Positions 1-10,394 are shown, counted from the stretch's first letter. The stretch: DNA of 64,000 bases from an uncultured Bacteroidales bacterium (GCA_902801475.1 CADCIO010000009.1:17125-81124); one strand, 5' to 3'. Translations and numbers: made by a program. The notes: generated by a model not told the origin, from the letters alone.

Positions 1-3000
1 GCACTGGTGCAGTCGCTGACTTCACAGCCTATGTAGTTGTAGCCCACGATGCCGCCGTGGGTGTCGGTCGTCTTCCGGGCGGCGTGGATGATGACGGTGG
101 ATGTGGCATGGCAGTCGCTGACGTGGGATGGCTCATAGGGGTCGTCGTTGGTGGGTTCTTCGCTGCGGTAGCGGATGTCACCGCCGTTGTTGCCCACGAT
201 GCCGCCGGCGAAATCTCCGGCGGTGATGCGGGTGTCGGTGAGGATGATGCCCCGTATGTCGGCACCAGCAGTCACGCCGAAGAGGCCTTGATGCCTATCC
301 CCGAAGGCGTGAAGTTGGTCGTGGCTGTTGTCTCTCTGATAGATGCGGATGCCGCTGACGGTGTGGCCCTGGCCATCGAAGTGGCCATTGAAGGTGTAGT
401 AGTGGCCGGTGACATTGCCCGTCTGGTAGAAGCGGCCGATGGCGGTGTAGTTGTTCTCTTGGCTCGAGGTTTCGTTCCAAGCAGAAGTGTAGCTGTAGGT
501 GATGTCGGCTCCGAGCTTGAAGTACTTGCCCTCGTACTTGCCCCTCCAAGTGCTTGTTTGACTGTCCTCGCTATTGACGCGCTGTGCCAGCATGTTGAGC
601 TGATCCTTATTATATATCATGTATGCATTGTCCCAGTCGTCACCGGTGTTCTCCTCGGCCCAGTCAATGGCGACTAAGTTTTGGGTACTGAGATTGACGG
701 TCACGTCGGCATCGGGCATGACGAGCGTGTAGGGGTTGTCCGAGCCGCTGAGCGAGCCTTCGCTGACGGCATAGCCGCTGAATTGATAGCCCGCCAGCGG
801 AGTATTGTCGAGCGTCAGTTTCACGGCGTCGCCGCTGCCGTAGTAGATTTGGTCGCCGAAAGCGAGTCCGCCGCCGCTGTAGGTGGTGATGCCGCTGACG
901 GTGTACACGGTCTGGTCGCCAGTGAGGGCGATGGCCTGGACGGTGACGTGATCGTCCCCCGTGACGGTGCGCGAGGCTTTGCCCTGGGCGTCGCCGAGGG
1001 TCTGGGTGTAGTAGATGCCGGTGTCGTTGGTGCCGGGCGTCCAGTTGCGGGCGAAGGTGGCTCCGTCGGTGACGGCGTTGGCGTCGGACTGCGGAGCGTA
1101 GAGGCTGTTGGTGATGGTGAGCGTGCTGCCGTTGTTATAGCCCACGAAGCCGGCGCAGCGGGTGGTGGGGGTGGAGCCGGTGCTGATTATCTTTCCGTCG
1201 AAGACGCAACCGCAAATGGTGACTGTGCCGCTACTCGGACGGCCTACGATGCCTCCGTGTGTGCCGTCGCCCTCGACGAGACTTTCGATGACGGTGCTGA
1301 CAAGGCAGTTCTCAATGTTAACCACACCCCAGCAACCGCCTACAAGACCACTGCCATATTTGCGAGAGCACTCGACGGTGCCAGTCACCTTCAGGTTGCG
1401 GATGGCGGCGGGGGTGTCGTTCGCGTCGCTGGGGTTGGCCTTGGTAGTGGTTACGTAGCTGAACGGGGCGGTGTAATCATGGCTGTTGTCGGTGCTGAGG
1501 TTGATGTAGAGCGTATTGCCACCGCCGTCGAAGGTGCCGGTGAAGTCGTGCTGACTGCTGCCCGCCATACGTTTGACGGGGTTATCTGCCGAGCCGACAT
1601 TTCCTTCCAGTTTCACCGTCTTGCCAGTGAAGTAGCCCTTCGCATAGTCTTTCAGTATGTCGCAGAAGATGTTCCAGCCCGTGACGGTCCTGATGGTGTA
1701 CGAGCCGTCGCTGTTCTCAACGAAGTGCACGGGGTCGGGGGTGCAGGCCAGCGTCACGGCTGCATGACTCGTCCCCACACCGATGATGCTTGTGAGGTCG
1801 GCCTTGCCGTCGGTGGCGGAGATTGGCTCGCCGTTCACGGTCAGCAGGCAGTTGTCGGGCACGGTGATATAGACCTTGGTCGCCGACGGGCAATTATCAA
1901 AGCATCCTGCCGCGATGCTGGTCAGGCTGCGGGGGAAGGTGACCTCGCCGTTGAAGTAATTAAACGCGCCACTCCCTACGCTGGTGAGTCCTATGGGAAG
2001 ACTGACGCTCGTCAGATGCAAGCAGTTGTAGAATGTATAAGCCCCGATATGGGTCACGCCGCTTCCGACGGTGGCCGAGGTAATATCTTCGTAGTGTGCT
2101 GCCCATGGCACGTCGGTCGGCGTGGCGTAGTCGGTCATGGCACCTGTGCCACTGATGGTGAACTGCTCGTAGTGGCCATCCTGGTCGTCGTCGTGCAGGG
2201 TGTAGGTGACGCCGGTTCCGCACGAGCCTGTCCTGTCAGCGTAGTAGATGCGGAATTGCTTCGTCAGGGTTCCCGCGTAGTAGCCCTGTCCAGTGGCGGT
2301 CAGCGTGGCGATGCCCCCATTCACGTTGTTGGTGCAGCTCACGGTGTAGTCAGTCCCAGCTTCGAGCACATCCCCGCTTACGGTCAGCGTGATGTCGGGC
2401 ACGATGGCGCTGCCCGTATAGACCTGGTTGGGGATATCGGCAATGGTGCCGGTAGCGATGTTAATCAGCGTCTCGTTGCTCAGCGCGGCTGTGATGGTGA
2501 TGTCGGCGCTGCCCATGGTGAGCACACCTTTGTTGCTGACCGATGCACCGGTGTTGGTGGGCGAAATGGTGAATATGGGTCGGTAGCCGTTAGGGTTGTA
2601 GCCTGTATAGCTCAGCTGCGCGGTGGCATTCGGGAGGTAGTAGTGGCTGTTCTGAGTGTTGAAGCCTCCCGTGGGGGCAGGGCTGGGCAGTCCGACATTG
2701 TTGCCGAGGGTCACCTTATAGACGCTGCGGCTGACGTCGCCGGTGGTGCTGTCATGTTTTTTACCGATGCCGGTGGAGACGTTGCCCGTGCCTACGTAAA
2801 GATAGCAGTTGGTGACATGGGTGCTGTTCGAGGCTTCGCCGATGAGGGCACCGGTGTATATTGTGCCGCTGCCCGTGACGTTAAGCGTAGGACTGACAAC
2901 GAGGCAGTTCTCGACAGTGGCGCCAGAAGTGTAGCCGATGAGTGCGCCGCCATTGAATTGAGTGGTGGTGACATTGTGTGTTGCGGTGATACTGGGGCTA

Positions 3001-4406
3001 TCGAGGATGACGTTCCTGAAGGTGCCATTCACGACGTTGCAGAAAAAGCCGGGCTTATCTTGAATGTAGAGGCCGCTGACGAAATGGTTGCCACCATCGT
3101 AGATGCCCCTGAATTGACTGTTTGCTGGCGTGAAGGGGCTGCTGCTGCCGCCGAGGTCGATGTCGGCGGTCTGTATGAAGCGCTTACCTTTACATTGGTT
3201 CCCCGAGTTGACATATCTGGCAAGGGCGCGGAGGTCGGCACTTGTGTTTATCTTGTAGAACAAGCCGTTTTCATCCTCGTCCACCTGGAAGTCATGGTCA
3301 CCCAGCGTCTCGGTACTTTTCACGAGATAACTGATTTGCCGGGAGCCGGTATAACTGCCTTTGCCCGTAACGATGATGGTGTATGTGCCGTCGGTCCTGC
3401 CGTCGCCGCTCCATGCCAAGGTGTAGTGCGTGTTCTTCGTCAGCACCGTGCCGTCAACTGCGGTCACGACAGGCTCCGGCTTAATTTCTTGACCTGTTCG
3501 GATGTAATACTCTTTCACGCCGCTGATAGTGGCAGTGCCGAGATGATTTAGGTTCATAATGGGAATGACCTTGTCGCCGCTGACCTCCCAGCTGGGGCCG
3601 AGTTGGGTCTGGAGGGTGCTGCCCGTGGCGTCGGTCTGCCTCCCCTGCACGTCGCCGTATGCTGTCTTGTAGTAGCTATTGGAGAACGACGAGCCGCCGT
3701 TGCGGTTGAATGTTGCACTGCCACTGGTCTCTTTCAGGTTCAGCGTACCGTTCTGGAAGCAGTTGGTGTACACGAGCGTAGTCTTGCGCCATCCCACCAT
3801 TCCGCCACACTTGATGGTGTTGCTGCCGGTGATGCTGCCGTCGAAGAGGCAGTTGGTGATACGGAGTGAACCATCTTCCTGGACAGCCACGAAGCCGGCA
3901 TGGGTGCCGTCGCCATCGACAGACGATATAATAGCCACGTTGCTCCAGCAACTATGGATGGTGCAGTTGCCATAGCTATGGGCGGCGATGCCAGCGGCAA
4001 ACTGGTAGCCCGTCGTGATGGTGCCCGTCACTTTGAGCGTGTAGATGGTCGCCCCCTCAATGTAGAGGAACGGGGCGCAGTCGTTGGCTGTCGCCGTGTA
4101 GTTGACGGTCAGCGTGTGCCCGTCGCCCATGAACGTGCCCTTGAACCTGTTGTCGCTCGTGCCCGCCATCGTCGTGATGCCGCTGATGTCGGCAGTCAGC
4201 TTCACAATCTTGTTTTCATACGTCGTGCCGCTGTTCACGGCATTGACGAACGTCGTCCAGTCCGTTGCTGAGGTAATGAGATACGGGTTGGCAGCCGTTC
4301 CGCTGCCCGAAAGTCCGTCAGCCCACGCCGTCGTGGCGGTGAGCACTATGAGCGCCAGCGTCATCGCCAGCCGCATCATTTTTGTTTTGTGTTTCATTTT
4401 ATTCAT
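1..4406 (-). CDS. Large secreted GLUG-repeat / BspA-type LRR surface protein (3' end outside window)
   Basis: The minus-strand frame is open from ATG at 4406 to the window edge, giving at least 1468 residues without a stop. Residues 1-29 are a signal peptide: basic start, hydrophobic core, then A-W-A before D-G. At least eight GLUG-like motifs (G-G/A-x-V/I-G ... N-C) occur in four blocks, roughly residues 50-230, 390-570, 910-1110 and 1250-1468, e.g. GGIVGYNYIGCEVSDC at the left edge. Residues about 775-835 are BspA-type leucine-rich repeats (GVTHIGAYTFYNC, then LTSVGSGAF and LTSIAAGCF). Such proteins are surface adhesins or binding proteins in Prevotella and relatives; the ligand cannot be read here. 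Cell-wall or type IX sorting signals would lie beyond the window. A second in-frame Met at 4397 is an alternative start. Confidence 0.88.
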   Translation of the reverse strand, partial: MNKMKHKTKMMRLAMTLALIVLTATTAWADGLSGSGTAANPYLITSATDWTTFVNAVNSGTTYENKIVKLTADISGITTMAGTSDNRFKGTFMGDGHTLTVNYTATANDCAPFLYIEGATIYTLKVTGTITTGYQFAAGIAAHSYGNCTIHSCWSNVAIISSVDGDGTHAGFVAVQEDGSLRITNCLFDGSITGSNTIKCGGMVGWRKTTLVYTNCFQNGTLNLKETSGSATFNRNGGSSFSNSYYKTAYGDVQGRQTDATGSTLQTQLGPSWEVSGDKVIPIMNLNHLGTATISGVKEYYIRTGQEIKPEPVVTAVDGTVLTKNTHYTLAWSGDGRTDGTYTIIVTGKGSYTGSRQISYLVKSTETLGDHDFQVDEDENGLFYKINTSADLRALARYVNSGNQCKGKRFIQTADIDLGGSSSPFTPANSQFRGIYDGGNHFVSGLYIQDKPGFFCNVVNGTFRNVILDSPSITATHNVTTTQFNGGALIGYTSGATVENCLVVSPTLNVTGSGTIYTGALIGEASNSTHVTNCYLYVGTGNVSTGIGKKHDSTTGDVSRSVYKVTLGNNVGLPSPAPTGGFNTQNSHYYLPNATAQLSYTGYNPNGYRPIFTISPTNTGASVSNKGVLTMGSADITITAALSNETLINIATGTIADIPNQVYTGSAIVPDITLTVSGDVLEAGTDYTVSCTNNVNGGIATLTATGQGYYAGTLTKQFRIYYADRTGSCGTGVTYTLHDDDQDGHYEQFTISGTGAMTDYATPTDVPWAAHYEDITSATVGSGVTHIGAYTFYNCLHLTSVSLPIGLTSVGSGAFNYFNGEVTFPRSLTSIAAGCFDNCPSATKVYITVPDNCLLTVNGEPISATDGKADLTSIIGVGTSHAAVTLACTPDPVHFVENSDGSYTIRTVTGWNIFCDILKDYAKGYFTGKTVKLEGNVGSADNPVKRMAGSSQHDFTGTFDGGGNTLYINLSTDNSHDYTAPFSYVTTTKANPSDANDTPAAIRNLKVTGTVECSRKYGSGLVGGCWGVVNIENCLVSTVIESLVEGDGTHGGIVGRPSSGTVTICGCVFDGKIISTGSTPTTRCAGFVGYNNGSTLTITNSLYAPQSDANAVTDGATFARNWTPGTNDTGIYYTQTLGDAQGKASRTVTGDDHVTVQAIALTGDQTVYTVSGITTYSGGGLAFGDQIYYGSGDAVKLTLDNTPLAGYQFSGYAVSEGSLSGSDNPYTLVMPDADVTVNLSTQNLVAIDWAEENTGDDWDNAYMIYNKDQLNMLAQRVNSEDSQTSTWRGKYEGKYFKLGADITYSYTSAWNETSSQENNYTAIGRFYQTGNVTGHYYTFNGHFDGQGHTVSGIRIYQRDNSHDQLHAFGDRHQGLFGVTAGADIRGIILTDTRITAGDFAGGIVGNNGGDIRYRSEEPTNDDPYEPSHVSDCHATSTVIIHAARKTTDTHGGIVGYNYIGCEVSDCTS

Positions 4407-4428
4407 ATATGGTTATATTATAATTGAG

Positions 4429-4542
4429 TCACTTCTTGTTCTTCTTGATCATCCCCAGCGCTACCACGCCCGCCAATATATTGGCCACGAAAGAGGCGGC
4501 TATGAGCAGCAGGGTGACGAGCAGCCCATTTTGAGTGCAAAA
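4429..4542 (-). other. Short hydrophobic reading frame in the leader of the surface-protein gene
   Basis: A minus-strand frame open from 4542 to TGA at 4429 reads as about 33 hydrophobic residues ending in a basic tail (GLLVTLLLIAAS ... MIKKNKK), like a single membrane segment. It has no ATG in frame: an ATG at 4530-4528 is one base out of phase and stops after eight codons. It may be a broken small membrane-protein gene, a leader relic or chance. Confidence 0.25.
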
Positions 4543-4568
4543 TTAAAGAACATTTCTAACACTTGCAA
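4538..4568 (-). promoter_or_regulatory. Bacteroidales promoter for the surface-protein gene
   Basis: On the minus strand TAATTTTG (4545-4538) fits the -7 consensus TAnnTTTG, and TTG (4568-4566) lies 20 nt upstream as the -33 element. It would give a leader of about 130 nt before the ATG at 4406. Motif match only; no transcript data. Confidence 0.6.
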
Positions 4569-4633
4569 TTTTTATTTAAAAATTTGGAGCATAATCAACT
4601 ATCTGTGCCAACCCAAATAAGAAAAAGACGGAC

Positions 4634-4654
4634 TCAGAATTCAGAATTCAGTTT
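4634..4654. repeat. Heptanucleotide tandem repeat, 3 units
   Basis: Units TCAGAAT, TCAGAAT and TCAGTTT follow one another exactly in the gap between the surface-protein promoter and the promoter of the DUF3467 gene. It is the shortest of several 7-nt-period tracts in this window. Confidence 0.6.
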
Positions 4655-4690
4655 TATCTTGCTCCGAAGTTTGTAATATCGCGCGATTCG

Positions 4691-4722
4691 TTTGGTCATA
4701 TGCAGAATACTTTGTACCTTTG
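4691..4722 (+). promoter_or_regulatory. Promoter of the DUF3467 gene
   Basis: TTTG (4691-4694) and TACCTTTG (4715-4722) are separated by 20 nt, a textbook Bacteroidales -33/-7 pair. The ATG is about 80 nt downstream. Confidence 0.8.
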
Positions 4723-4801
4723 CAACCGAGATCGGAAACCTGTGGAGATGAACTAGGCAAGTGGATAGATACACATTATTAAATATAAATAGATACGTTT
4801 T

Positions 4802-5122
4802 ATGGCAGAAAACAACCAGCAGCTTCAGATCGAGCTGAAGCCAGAGGTGGCTGAGGGCACCTATTCGAACCTCGCCATCCTCACTCATTCAAGTAGCGAA
4901 TTTGTGGCAGACTTTGTGCAGATGATGCCGGGTATGCAGAAGGCGCAGGTGAGGAGCCGCATTATCATGGCTCCTGAACACGCCAAGCGTCTGCTGATGG
5001 CCTTGCAGGACAATGTGCAGAAGTATGAGAAGCAGTTCGGTCCTATCCGACTGACTCAGGTGCAGCAGTCGAACGAAGGAAAGACAATCGCGCCCTTCAC
5101 GATTAAGCAGGGTGAAGCTTAA
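4802..5122 (+). CDS. DUF3467 family protein
   Basis: A 106-residue soluble protein of the DUF3467 family, recognised from the ELKPEVAEGTYSNLAILTHS start, the EFVADFVQMMPG segment and the RIIMAPEHAKRLLMALQDN block. There is no signal peptide or membrane segment, so it should be cytoplasmic. The family is widespread in Bacteroidetes and its biochemical role is not established; I do not assign one. It stands alone between its own promoter (4691-4722) and a terminator (5151-5195), just ahead of the ribosomal cluster, so it is probably transcribed separately from rpsL. The start is the first ATG after the promoter. Confidence 0.9.
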   Translation: MAENNQQLQIELKPEVAEGTYSNLAILTHSSSEFVADFVQMMPGMQKAQVRSRIIMAPEHAKRLLMALQDNVQKYEKQFGPIRLTQVQQSNEGKTIAPFTIKQGEA

Positions 5123-5150
5123 TTTTTGGGGACTCAATTTTACAGGTTCC

Positions 5151-5195
5151 GGGTGCTTTTTGCTATGTGACATGGCGAAAAGTACCCATCTTTTT
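5151..5195 (+). terminator. Rho-independent terminator after the DUF3467 gene
   Basis: A 14-bp stem, counting three G-U pairs, forms between 5151-5164 and 5174-5187 with a 9-nt loop, followed by five T at 5191-5195. It separates the DUF3467 gene from the ribosomal cluster. Confidence 0.75.
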
Positions 5196-5280
5196 GTTAA
5201 ATAATCTTAAAAATAAAGGTTTTTCTCCGTGTTGAGGGAAAAATATTCCTTTGGAAACATGTTATTCGGCAGAAAATGCG

Positions 5281-5288
5281 TAACTTTG
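5281..5288 (+). promoter_or_regulatory. -7 element of the ribosomal cluster promoter
   Basis: TAACTTTG matches TAnnTTTG. A TTTG lies at 5250-5253 but the spacing of 27 nt is too long, so the -33 element is weak or different. It would give a long leader of about 230 nt before rpsL. Confidence 0.55.
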
Positions 5289-5523
5289 CACCACTTTTTG
5301 GAGTAGTGCGTGCCTTAGTTAGGTACATTGTGTGTCGTGTGGAGTGATTTTTATCTGTAGGAAACAGGCATTGGAAAGAGAGAAAGCGACACTGATTTTA
5401 GCACGAAGCAAAGCGGGTAGCTGACCATAAAGCGTGGTTCCCCCTTCGGGTGGAAGGGATATGGTAGGCACTCGGACAAAAGATTGAATATCATTAAATA
5501 ATAACATAAAAAAATTAAACAAA
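5289..5523 (+). other. Long untranslated leader of rpsL
   Basis: About 235 nt with no convincing ORF on the coding strand. It holds a small CCC-TTC-GGG hairpin near 5440-5460 and becomes very A-rich just before the ATG. A long leader is a reasonable place for ribosomal-protein feedback control, but no known leader motif is recognised. Confidence 0.35.
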
Positions 5524-5904
<381 letters not shown>

Positions 5905-6061
5905 TCCTTTTCTTACAAACTAAAAAAGTAATTACAGTTTTTTCACAAAGTTTGGTTTGACGGAAATGCTTGAAGGGTTGAGTAAATGCCCTTGAGTGGG
6001 CGTTGAAGACACACACACAAATGCAGCCTCAGACTAAAGAAAGATTAAATCAAACAAAAAA

Positions 6062-6538
6062 ATGAGAAAAGCTAAACCAAAGAAGCGTGTGGTGCTTCCA
6101 GATCCAGTTTACGGAGATGTGAAGGTAACAAAGTTTGTTAACAACCTCATGTATGATGGCAAGAAGAGCGTGGCTTACACCATCTTCTACACAGCACTGA
6201 AGAATGTAGAGAACAAGATGAAGAACGAGGAGAAGTCTCCACTGGAAATCTGGAAGACTGCCCTTGACAACATCACTCCACAGGTGGAGGTGAAGAGCCG
6301 CCGTATCGGTGGTGCCACTTTCCAGGTGCCAACAGAGATCCGTGCTGACCGCAAGGAGGCCATCTCGATGAAGAACATGATCTCTTTCGCTCGTAAGCGT
6401 TCGGGCAAGAGCATGGCTGACAAGCTTTCTGCTGAGATTATGGACGCTTTCAACCAGCAGGGTGGTGCATTCAAGCGTAAGGAGGATATGCACCGCATGG
6501 CTGAGGCTAACCGTGCATTCGCACACTTCCGCTTCTAA
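6062..6538 (+). CDS. rpsG: Small ribosomal subunit protein uS7
   Basis: uS7, 158 residues, organises the head of the 30S subunit by binding the 3' domain of 16S rRNA. The MRKAKPKKR start, the [16 protein letters not shown] segment and the [16 protein letters not shown] end are typical of the family. It lies second in the str part, 44 nt before fusA. The 157-nt gap upstream carries a small hairpin near 5975-6010; in E. coli S7 controls its own operon through the S12-S7 gap, but whether that happens here is unknown. Confidence 0.98.
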   Translation: MRKAKPKKRVVLPDPVYGDVKVTKFVNNLMYDGKKSVAYTIFYTALKNVENKMKNEEKSPLEIWKTALDNITPQVEVKSRRIGGATFQVPTEIRADRKEAISMKNMISFARKRSGKSMADKLSAEIMDAFNQQGGAFKRKEDMHRMAEANRAFAHFRF

Positions 6539-6582
6539 TAAAACACATTCATTAAACATTAAGGTAAAAAGGAAAAAAGAGT

Positions 6583-8700
6583 ATGGCAAAGCAAGATTTG
6601 CATCTTACGCGTAACTTTGGCATCATGGCCCACATCGATGCTGGTAAGACTACCACATCTGAGCGTATCCTGTTCTACACAGGTAAGACTCATAAGCTGG
6701 GTGAGGTTCATGATGGTGCCGCAACTATGGACTGGATGGCACAGGAGCAGGAGCGCGGTATCACTATCACTTCTGCTGCTACAACAGCATATTGGACTTG
6801 GAACGGCAACAAGTACAAGTTCAACCTGATTGACACTCCGGGACACGTGGACTTCACCGCTGAGGTGGAGCGCTCTCTGCGTGTGCTCGACGGCGCTGTG
6901 GCCACTTACTGTGCAGTAGGTGGTGTGGAGCCTCAGTCAGAGACTGTATGGCGTCAGGCCGACAAGTACAATGTTCCACGTATCGGTTACGTGAACAAGA
7001 TGGACCGTTCTGGTGCAGACTTCTTCGAGGTGGTTCGCCAGATGAAGGAAGTGCTGGGCGCAAAGCCTGTTCCAGTGGTGATTCCAATCGGCGCTGAGGA
7101 AAACTTCAAGGGTGTGGTTGACCTCATCAAGATGAAGGCTATCCTGTGGCACGACGAGTCGCTGGGCGCAGACTATGATGTAGAGGACATCCCTGCTGAG
7201 CTTCAGGCTGAGGCAGAGGAATGGCGCGGCAAGATGCTCGAGGCTGTTGCTGAATTTGATGATGCGCTGATGGAGAAGTTTTTCGATGATCCTTCAACCA
7301 TCACTGAGGAAGAGTGCATCCGCGCACTCCGCAACGCTACTTGCGCTCTCGAGTGCACTCCAATGCTTTGCGGTTCTTCATTCAAGAATAAGGGTGTGCA
7401 GACATTACTTGACTATGTGTGCGCTTTCCTCCCATCACCACTTGACACTCCAAACATCGTGGGTTCTAACCCAACGACCAAGGAGGAAGAGGATCGTAAG
7501 CCATCTGAGGATGAGAAGACTTCTGCTTTGGCATTCAAGATTGCCACTGACCCATATGTGGGCCGTCTCACATTCATCCGCGTATATTCAGGTAAGGTAA
7601 CCGCTGGTTCCTATATTTATAACACCCGTTCGGGCAAGAAGGAGCGTGTGTCTCGTCTGTTCCAGATGCACTCTAACCACCAGAACCCTGTTGAAGAGAT
7701 TTCTGCAGGTGACATCGGTGCAGTAGTGGGTTTGAAGGATATTCACACCGGTGACACGCTCTGCGATGAGGACGCACCAATCGTATTGGAGTCTATGGAC
7801 TTCCCAGATCCAGTGATCGGTATCGCCGTTGAGCCTAAGACTCAGAAGGACCTCGACAAGCTGTCTATCGGCTTGCAGAAGTTGGCTGAGGAAGACCCAA
7901 CTTTCACTGTGAAGACTGACGAGCAGTCTGGTCAGACTGTCATCTCTGGTATGGGTGAGCTCCACCTCGATATCATCATCGACCGTCTGAAGCGTGAGTT
8001 CAAGGTTGAATGTAACCAGGGTAAGCCTCAGGTGAACTATAAGGAGGCTATCACGAAGACTGTCAACCTCCGCGAGGTGTACAAGAAGCAGTCTGGTGGT
8101 CGTGGTAAGTTCGCCGACATCATCGTGAACGTAGGTCCTGTTGATGATGACTTTGAGGGTACAGGTCTCCAGTTCGTTGACGAGGTGAAGGGCGGTAACG
8201 TGCCTAAGGAGTTCATTCCTGCTGTGCAGAAGGGCTTCGCTGAGTCGATGAAGAACGGTGTGCTGGGCGGCTTCCCAATGGACAGCATGAAGGTGACACT
8301 CGTGGATGGTAGCTTCCACCCAGTCGATTCAGACCAGCTGTCGTTCGAAATCGCTGCACGTCAGGCTTACAAGAACGCTTGCGCTCAGGCTAAGCCAGTG
8401 CTTATGGAGCCTATCATGAAGCTCGAGGTTGTTACTCCAGAGGAGAACATGGGTGACGTGATCGGTGACTTGAACAAGCGCCGCGGTCAGGTGGAAGGTA
8501 TGGACAATGCCCGTTCCGGTGCCCGCATCGTGAAGGCTATGGTTCCACTGGGCGAGATGTTCGGTTATGTGACCGCTCTCCGTACCATCACTTCAGGTCG
8601 CGCCACTTCATCTATGCAGTATGACCACCACGCACCTGTGTCAAGCACGATTGCCAAGGCTGTGCTTCAGGAGTGCAACGGTCGCGTAGATCTCGTATAA
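6583..8700 (+). CDS. fusA: Elongation factor G
   Basis: EF-G, 705 residues, the GTPase that moves tRNA and mRNA through the ribosome after peptide-bond formation. GTPase motifs are all present: AHIDAGKTT (P loop, near residue 17), [14 protein letters not shown] and NKMD. The domain order and length match canonical EF-G, and its place directly after rpsG marks it as the main housekeeping copy. No tuf gene follows, unlike E. coli; rpsJ comes next after 95 nt holding a hairpin. Codon use is strongly biased, as expected for a highly expressed gene. Confidence 0.98.
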   Translation: MAKQDLHLTRNFGIMAHIDAGKTTTSERILFYTGKTHKLGEVHDGAATMDWMAQEQERGITITSAATTAYWTWNGNKYKFNLIDTPGHVDFTAEVERSLRVLDGAVATYCAVGGVEPQSETVWRQADKYNVPRIGYVNKMDRSGADFFEVVRQMKEVLGAKPVPVVIPIGAEENFKGVVDLIKMKAILWHDESLGADYDVEDIPAELQAEAEEWRGKMLEAVAEFDDALMEKFFDDPSTITEEECIRALRNATCALECTPMLCGSSFKNKGVQTLLDYVCAFLPSPLDTPNIVGSNPTTKEEEDRKPSEDEKTSALAFKIATDPYVGRLTFIRVYSGKVTAGSYIYNTRSGKKERVSRLFQMHSNHQNPVEEISAGDIGAVVGLKDIHTGDTLCDEDAPIVLESMDFPDPVIGIAVEPKTQKDLDKLSIGLQKLAEEDPTFTVKTDEQSGQTVISGMGELHLDIIIDRLKREFKVECNQGKPQVNYKEAITKTVNLREVYKKQSGGRGKFADIIVNVGPVDDDFEGTGLQFVDEVKGGNVPKEFIPAVQKGFAESMKNGVLGGFPMDSMKVTLVDGSFHPVDSDQLSFEIAARQAYKNACAQAKPVLMEPIMKLEVVTPEENMGDVIGDLNKRRGQVEGMDNARSGARIVKAMVPLGEMFGYVTALRTITSGRATSSMQYDHHAPVSSTIAKAVLQECNGRVDLV

Positions 8701-8716
8701 TCAAGAAAAAGTTTGG

Positions 8717-8754
8717 GGGTGCAGGCAAGCATACGACTCTTTGCCTGCATACCC
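8717..8754 (+). other. Strong hairpin between fusA and rpsJ
   Basis: TGCAGGCAA (8720-8728) pairs perfectly with TTGCCTGCA (8741-8749), with three further G-C pairs possible across a small bulge. Only mixed pyrimidines follow, not a clean T run, so it could be a partial terminator, a processing site or a protein-binding leader. Confidence 0.5.
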
Positions 8755-8795
8755 TCTTACTTATATATAATAATTACATCAAATAATTAAAAACA

Positions 8796-9104
8796 ATGAG
8801 TCAGCAAAAAATTCGTATTAAACTGAAGTCTTACGACCACAACCTCGTTGACAAGTCAGCAGAGAAGATCGTGAAGGCTGTGAAGGCTACTGATGCTGTA
8901 GTGAGCGGTCCTATTCCACTCCCAACGCACAAGCGCATCTTCACTGTGAACCGTTCCACTTTCGTGAACAAGAAGTCTCGTGAGCAGTTTGAGCTCAGCA
9001 CTTACAAGAGACTGATTGACATCTACAGCTCTACCACAAAGACTGTGGACGCACTCATGAAGCTCGAACTCCCTAGCGGTGTTGAGGTTGAGATTAAGGT
9101 TTGA
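8796..9104 (+). CDS. rpsJ: Small ribosomal subunit protein uS10
   Basis: uS10, 102 residues, part of the 30S head and, in other bacteria, partner of NusB in antitermination. The start [19 protein letters not shown] and the [17 protein letters not shown] loop are diagnostic. It begins the S10 part of the cluster, 95 nt after fusA, the only sizeable gap until rpsC-rplP. No separate promoter is evident in that gap. Confidence 0.98.
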   Translation: MSQQKIRIKLKSYDHNLVDKSAEKIVKAVKATDAVVSGPIPLPTHKRIFTVNRSTFVNKKSREQFELSTYKRLIDIYSSTTKTVDALMKLELPSGVEVEIKV

Positions 9105-9136
9105 TCAAATTAGAGAACAATTAAAAGTTTATTGAA

Positions 9137-9751
9137 ATGCCAGGATTAATTGGAAAAAAAATCGGAATGACATCCGTTTTCAGTGCTGATGGCAAGAATA
9201 TGCCATGCACTGTTATCGAAGTAGGTCCTTGTGTTGTAACTCAAGTAAAGACTGTCGAGAAAGATGGCTACGCTGCTGTGCAGGTGGGCTTCCAGGACAA
9301 GAAGGAAAAGCACACCACGAAGCAGATGATGGGTCACTTCAAGAAGGCAGGTACAACACCAAAGAGACACTTGGCCGAGTTCATTTATGACGAGGAACAC
9401 AACCTCGGTGACGTAATCACAGTTGAACTTTTCAACGACACTGCTTACGTTGATGTAACAGGTACATCTAAGGGTAAGGGATTCCAGGGCGTCGTGAAGC
9501 GTCATGGTTTCGGTGGTGTAGGTCAGGCTACTCACGGTCAGGATGACCGTCTGCGTAAGCCCGGTTCTATCGGTGCTTGTGCCACTCCTTCTCGCGTGTT
9601 CAAGAACGTTCCTATGGGCGGTCAGATGGGCAACGAGCAGGTGACTACACACAACCTTCAGGTAATTAAGGTAGTTCCAGAGCACAACCTCCTTCTCTTG
9701 AAGGGTAGTGTTCCAGGCTGCAAAGGTTCAATCGTTATAATCAAGAAGTAA
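9137..9751 (+). CDS. rplC: Large ribosomal subunit protein uL3
   Basis: uL3, 204 residues, an early assembly protein near the peptidyl-transferase centre. The [15 protein letters not shown] start and the [15 protein letters not shown] loop with the following G-Q-A-T-H-G are the family hallmarks. It is 32 nt after rpsJ, and only 3 nt separate it from rplD, so the two are probably translationally coupled. Confidence 0.98.
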   Translation: MPGLIGKKIGMTSVFSADGKNMPCTVIEVGPCVVTQVKTVEKDGYAAVQVGFQDKKEKHTTKQMMGHFKKAGTTPKRHLAEFIYDEEHNLGDVITVELFNDTAYVDVTGTSKGKGFQGVVKRHGFGGVGQATHGQDDRLRKPGSIGACATPSRVFKNVPMGGQMGNEQVTTHNLQVIKVVPEHNLLLLKGSVPGCKGSIVIIKK

Positions 9752-9754
9752 GCA

Positions 9755-10384
9755 ATGGAAGTTTCTGTATTAAATATCAAGGGCGAGGACACTGGTAAGA
9801 AGGTGGTTCTGAACGATGCAATCTTCGGAATTGAACCTAACGACCACTGTATCTACCTCGCAGTGAATCAGTACCTCGCTGCTCAGCGTCAGGGTACTCA
9901 CAAGTCTAAGGAAAGAAGCGAAATCGCTGGTTCTACTCGCAAGCTCATCCGTCAGAAGGGTGGTGGCGGCGCTCGTCGCGGCGACATCAAGTCTCCAGTG
10001 CTTCGTGGTGGTGGCCGCGTGTTCGGTCCACGTCCTCGTGACTATTGGTTCAAACTGAACAAGAAAGTGAAGGCTTTGGCTCGCAAGAGTGCGCTCTCTT
10101 ATAAGGCACAGCAGAATGCAATCATTGTTGTTGAGGACTTCGATTTTGAGGCTCCAAAGACCAAAGACGGTGTTGCTATGTTAAATAATCTTAAAGTTGA
10201 GGGTAAGAAGACACTCATCGTTTTGCCAGAAGTAAAAAAGAACGTAAATTTGTCAGTCCGTAACATTCAGCGTGTTGACGTTATGACGGCTAGTGCACTC
10301 AATACTTACAAGGTAATGAATGCAAATGTGCTTGTTGTGACCGAAAATGCGCTTAAGTTAGTTGACGAGACTTTTAACAAATAA
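9755..10384 (+). CDS. rplD: Large ribosomal subunit protein uL4
   Basis: uL4, 209 residues, lines the exit tunnel and in E. coli represses the S10 operon. The extended tunnel loop ([19 protein letters not shown], about residues 68-87) is intact, with no macrolide-resistance-type deletion visible. It is followed after 17 nt by rplW, whose start is preceded by a clear AAGGAGG. Confidence 0.98.
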   Translation: MEVSVLNIKGEDTGKKVVLNDAIFGIEPNDHCIYLAVNQYLAAQRQGTHKSKERSEIAGSTRKLIRQKGGGGARRGDIKSPVLRGGGRVFGPRPRDYWFKLNKKVKALARKSALSYKAQQNAIIVVEDFDFEAPKTKDGVAMLNNLKVEGKKTLIVLPEVKKNVNLSVRNIQRVDVMTASALNTYKVMNANVLVVTENALKLVDETFNK

Positions 10385-10387
10385 GGT

Positions 10388-10394
10388 AAGGAGG
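10388..10394 (+). promoter_or_regulatory. Shine-Dalgarno-like site of rplW
   Basis: AAGGAGG stands 7 nt before the rplW ATG, the ideal spacing. Such sites are uncommon in Bacteroidetes, where most mRNAs lack them. Confidence 0.6.

Noticed and set aside
57..677. 206-codon plus-strand open frame
   Set aside because: Continuation of the same antisense shadow over the surface-protein gene.
681..3551. 956-codon plus-strand open frame
   Set aside because: It is antisense, codon for codon, to the minus-strand GLUG/LRR gene, starts with TTG and shows no domain; the minus-strand frame has a signal peptide and clear repeats.
3900..4271. 123-codon plus-strand open frame
   Set aside because: Antisense to the N-terminal part of the surface-protein gene; no recognisable domain.
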